From NCBI GenBank assembly GCA_019104865.1, contig JAHRWZ010000093.1:43619-107618 (forward strand): a DNA stretch of 64,000 bases, written 5' to 3'. This DNA comes from Castellaniella sp. (GTDB lineage Bacteria; Pseudomonadota; Gammaproteobacteria; Burkholderiales; Burkholderiaceae_B). A program made the translations under genes and the position numbers. The stretch's first letter is position 1; every line of letters starts with the position of its first letter. Positions 61,529-64,000 of this stretch are shown here, piece after piece. The notes beneath the pieces were generated by a model. That model was given only the letters and a program-made list of their open reading frames with translations, searched no databases and was not told the DNA's origin.

Positions 61529-62470
61529 TCAAGCCGGCTGGCGACCCAGCAGCAGAAATTCCATCAAGGCCTTCTGCACATGCAGGCGGTTCTCGGCCTC
61601 GTCCCAGACCACGCTTTGCGGGCCGTCGATGACCTCTCCGGTGACTTCTTCACCACGATGCGCCGGCAGGCAGTGCATGAAGAGCGCATCGGGTCGGGCC
61701 ACCGACATCATCCGCGCATCGACGCACCAGTCGGCAAAAGCCAGGCGGCGGGTTTCGTTCTCGGTTTCATAACCCATGCTGGTCCAGACGTCGGTCGTGA
61801 CCAGATCGGCGCCCCGACACGCATCCGTCGGGTCGTCAAATTCGCGCAGCACGGATTCGGGCTGCCGCCCCACGCGCAGCGGATCCAGGCGGTAGCCCGC
61901 CGGCGCGGACACATGCAGCGTGAAACCCAGCAATTCGGCCGCCTGCAGCCAGGTGTAGGCCATATTGTTGGCATCCCCGATCCACGCCACGGTCTTGCCC
62001 TGGATCGACCCGCGATGCTCGACGAAGGTCTGGATGTCCGCCAGGATCTGGCAGGGGTGGAATTCATTGGTCAGGCCATTGATGACCGGCACCCGCGAAT
62101 GCGCGGCGAACCGTTCGATACGAGTCTGTTCGAAGGTGCGGATCATCACCAGATCGACCATCCGGGAAATCACCCGCGCGGTATCCTCGATGGGTTCGGA
62201 GCGCCCCAGCTGCGAACCTTCGGTGGTCAGATAGATGACCGAACCGCCCAACTGGTACATGCCGGCCTCGAACGAGACACGGGTCCGCGTGCTGGCCTTC
62301 TCGAACACCATGGCCAGATTGCGGTCGTGCAGCGTGTGATGCGGCTGGTAGCGCTTGAACTTGTCCTTGATCAGGCGCGCACGGTCGATCACGTAATGGA
62401 TTTCATCCTCGGAGAAATCGCGCAACTGCAAGAAATGCCGCAAAGGCCCGGTGGGATTGGCTGCAGACAT
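61529..62470 (-). CDS. argF: ornithine carbamoyltransferase
   Basis: A 313-aa enzyme that makes citrulline in arginine synthesis. The carbamoyl-phosphate loop STRTR is at 60-64 (EKASTRTRVSFEAG). The ornithine-side motifs DVWTSMG and MHCLPAHRGEEV are present. It is separated from argG by the DUF3579 gene. No obvious ARG box was identified upstream. Confidence 0.96.
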   Translation of the reverse strand: MSAANPTGPLRHFLQLRDFSEDEIHYVIDRARLIKDKFKRYQPHHTLHDRNLAMVFEKASTRTRVSFEAGMYQLGGSVIYLTTEGSQLGRSEPIEDTARVISRMVDLVMIRTFEQTRIERFAAHSRVPVINGLTNEFHPCQILADIQTFVEHRGSIQGKTVAWIGDANNMAYTWLQAAELLGFTLHVSAPAGYRLDPLRVGRQPESVLREFDDPTDACRGADLVTTDVWTSMGYETENETRRLAFADWCVDARMMSVARPDALFMHCLPAHRGEEVTGEVIDGPQSVVWDEAENRLHVQKALMEFLLLGRQPA

Positions 62471-62601
62471 GGAAAACCCTATGCAAAGGGACCATCTTAC
62501 CGTGGTCCCACAGGACGCGCAAAGCGCCGATCGGATACAATGCGCGGCGTAGGGGATGTTGCGCGTCCGTATCCTGGGCGTGTCCCGTCTATGGAACCCG
62601 C

Positions 62602-62916
62602 ATGAACCACCCAGTCCAGCATTTGATCATCCACGGCAAGACCCTGGAGGGTCAGCGATTTCGCCCCAGCGATTGGGCAGAACGTCTGGCCGGGGTGTTG
62701 TCCCAGTTCCGCCCCGCTGGATCCCATCCCAACCCGCTGTCTTATTCCCCTTATGCCATGCCCCGCTCCATCGACGGAGTGCCCTGCGTCCTGATCGACC
62801 ACCGCCTGCGCAAGCTCGAGCCCCTGGCCTGGAAGTTCGCCTGCGACTTTGCCGCCAGCAACCATCTGCAGACATCGGAATCGGCCCAGCCTGCCGCTGA
62901 CGCACCAAAGGCGTAG
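62602..62916 (+). CDS. DUF3579 domain-containing protein
   Basis: A 104-aa protein of unknown function that I recognise as the small betaproteobacterial DUF3579 family, usually found next to argF/argG. The core is LIIHGKTLEGQRFRPSDWAERLAG ... YSPYAMPRSIDGVPCVLID. An Ala/Pro-rich tail ends it. GGAA precedes the ATG. It is divergent from argF and convergent with argG. Confidence 0.85.
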   Translation: MNHPVQHLIIHGKTLEGQRFRPSDWAERLAGVLSQFRPAGSHPNPLSYSPYAMPRSIDGVPCVLIDHRLRKLEPLAWKFACDFAASNHLQTSESAQPAADAPKA

Positions 62917-62941
62917 CCCCCGCACCCGGCATCCCGTCTTG

Positions 62942-62975
62942 AAAAAAAAGCACCGGATATCGATCCAGTGCCTTT
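62942..62975 (-). terminator. terminator of argG, possibly bidirectional
   Basis: GCACCGGA (62950-62957) and TCCAGTGC (62964-62971) pair with one G-U wobble. Read on the minus strand it ends in eight T. The plus strand ends in CCTTTCTTG and could stop DUF3579 transcription weakly. Confidence 0.75.
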
Positions 62976-63050
62976 CTTGACGGATGGCGCCTGCCAGGAT
63001 GGCAGGTCGCCGCTCAGTTCAGTTCAGAACGGAGCGGCGGCTCCTGATGC

Positions 63051-64000
<950 letters not shown>

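Overview
The window looks like core chromosome of a high-GC betaproteobacterium of the order Burkholderiales, most likely family Alcaligenaceae (Bordetella/Achromobacter/Castellaniella-like). The grounds are the protein sequences and the gene blocks tig-clpP-clpX-lon, exbB-exbD-lpxK-Trm112-kdsB-adk and rpsT / argF / DUF3579 / argG. Species cannot be named from sequence reading alone. No rRNA, CRISPR array, insertion sequence, integrase or prophage gene was seen. One tRNA (Leu, anticodon UAG) is present. Every gene recognised looks intact except uvrB and argG, which run off the two window ends.

Layout. 1-3053: uvrB (partial, minus), an aromatic/aspartate aminotransferase and lexA, with an SOS box in front of lexA. 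3212-9186: the protein quality-control block tig-clpP-clpX-lon on the minus strand, with a heat-shock-like promoter and an intrinsic-terminator-like hairpin between clpX and lon. 9301-12880: tRNA-Leu followed by a small catabolic islet (aromatic-ring FAD monooxygenase plus AraC regulator). 12881-18664: pirin, dapD-dapE, prmB and an ABC-F protein, partly translationally coupled. 18665-23419: a long inverted repeat, then a five-gene set (AhpD-like protein, acyl-CoA-dehydrogenase-fold flavoprotein, nitrate/sulfonate-type ABC importer). This set is the least explained part of the window. 23424-29360 (minus): uvrD, a fatty-acid desaturase, rsmB and purN. 29410-35574 (plus): ribF, ileS, lspA, coaBC and dut. 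35575-40670: a structured 348-bp leader, then livK-livHMGF. 40878-45744: ppiC, then putA and pqiC on the minus strand. 45755-51502 (minus): pqiB, pqiA, clpA and clpS. 51630-54386: a cold-shock gene, DUF192, sodB and xseA. 54387-54857: a 471-bp AT-rich intergenic region with a cluster of DnaA-box-like sequences. 54858-61381 (plus): exbB, exbD, lpxK, Trm112, kdsB, adk, an SDR, murJ and rpsT. 61529-64000: argF, DUF3579 and argG.

How the genes fit together. Most of the window is housekeeping: DNA repair (uvrB, lexA, uvrD, xseA), proteolysis (lon, clpXP, clpAS), envelope biogenesis (lpxK, kdsB, lspA, murJ, pqiABC) and cofactor or amino-acid synthesis (ribF, coaBC, dapDE, argF/argG). Accessory content is confined to two islets, 9600-12659 and 18921-23419. 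The most interesting signals are non-coding: a terminator-like hairpin inside the apparent lon leader, a GGTTGTAC-type element shared by the livK and putA upstream regions, a duplicated terminator arm between livK and livH, and the DnaA-box cluster at 54393-54613. All coordinates and motifs come from reading the sequence. No database search was possible.
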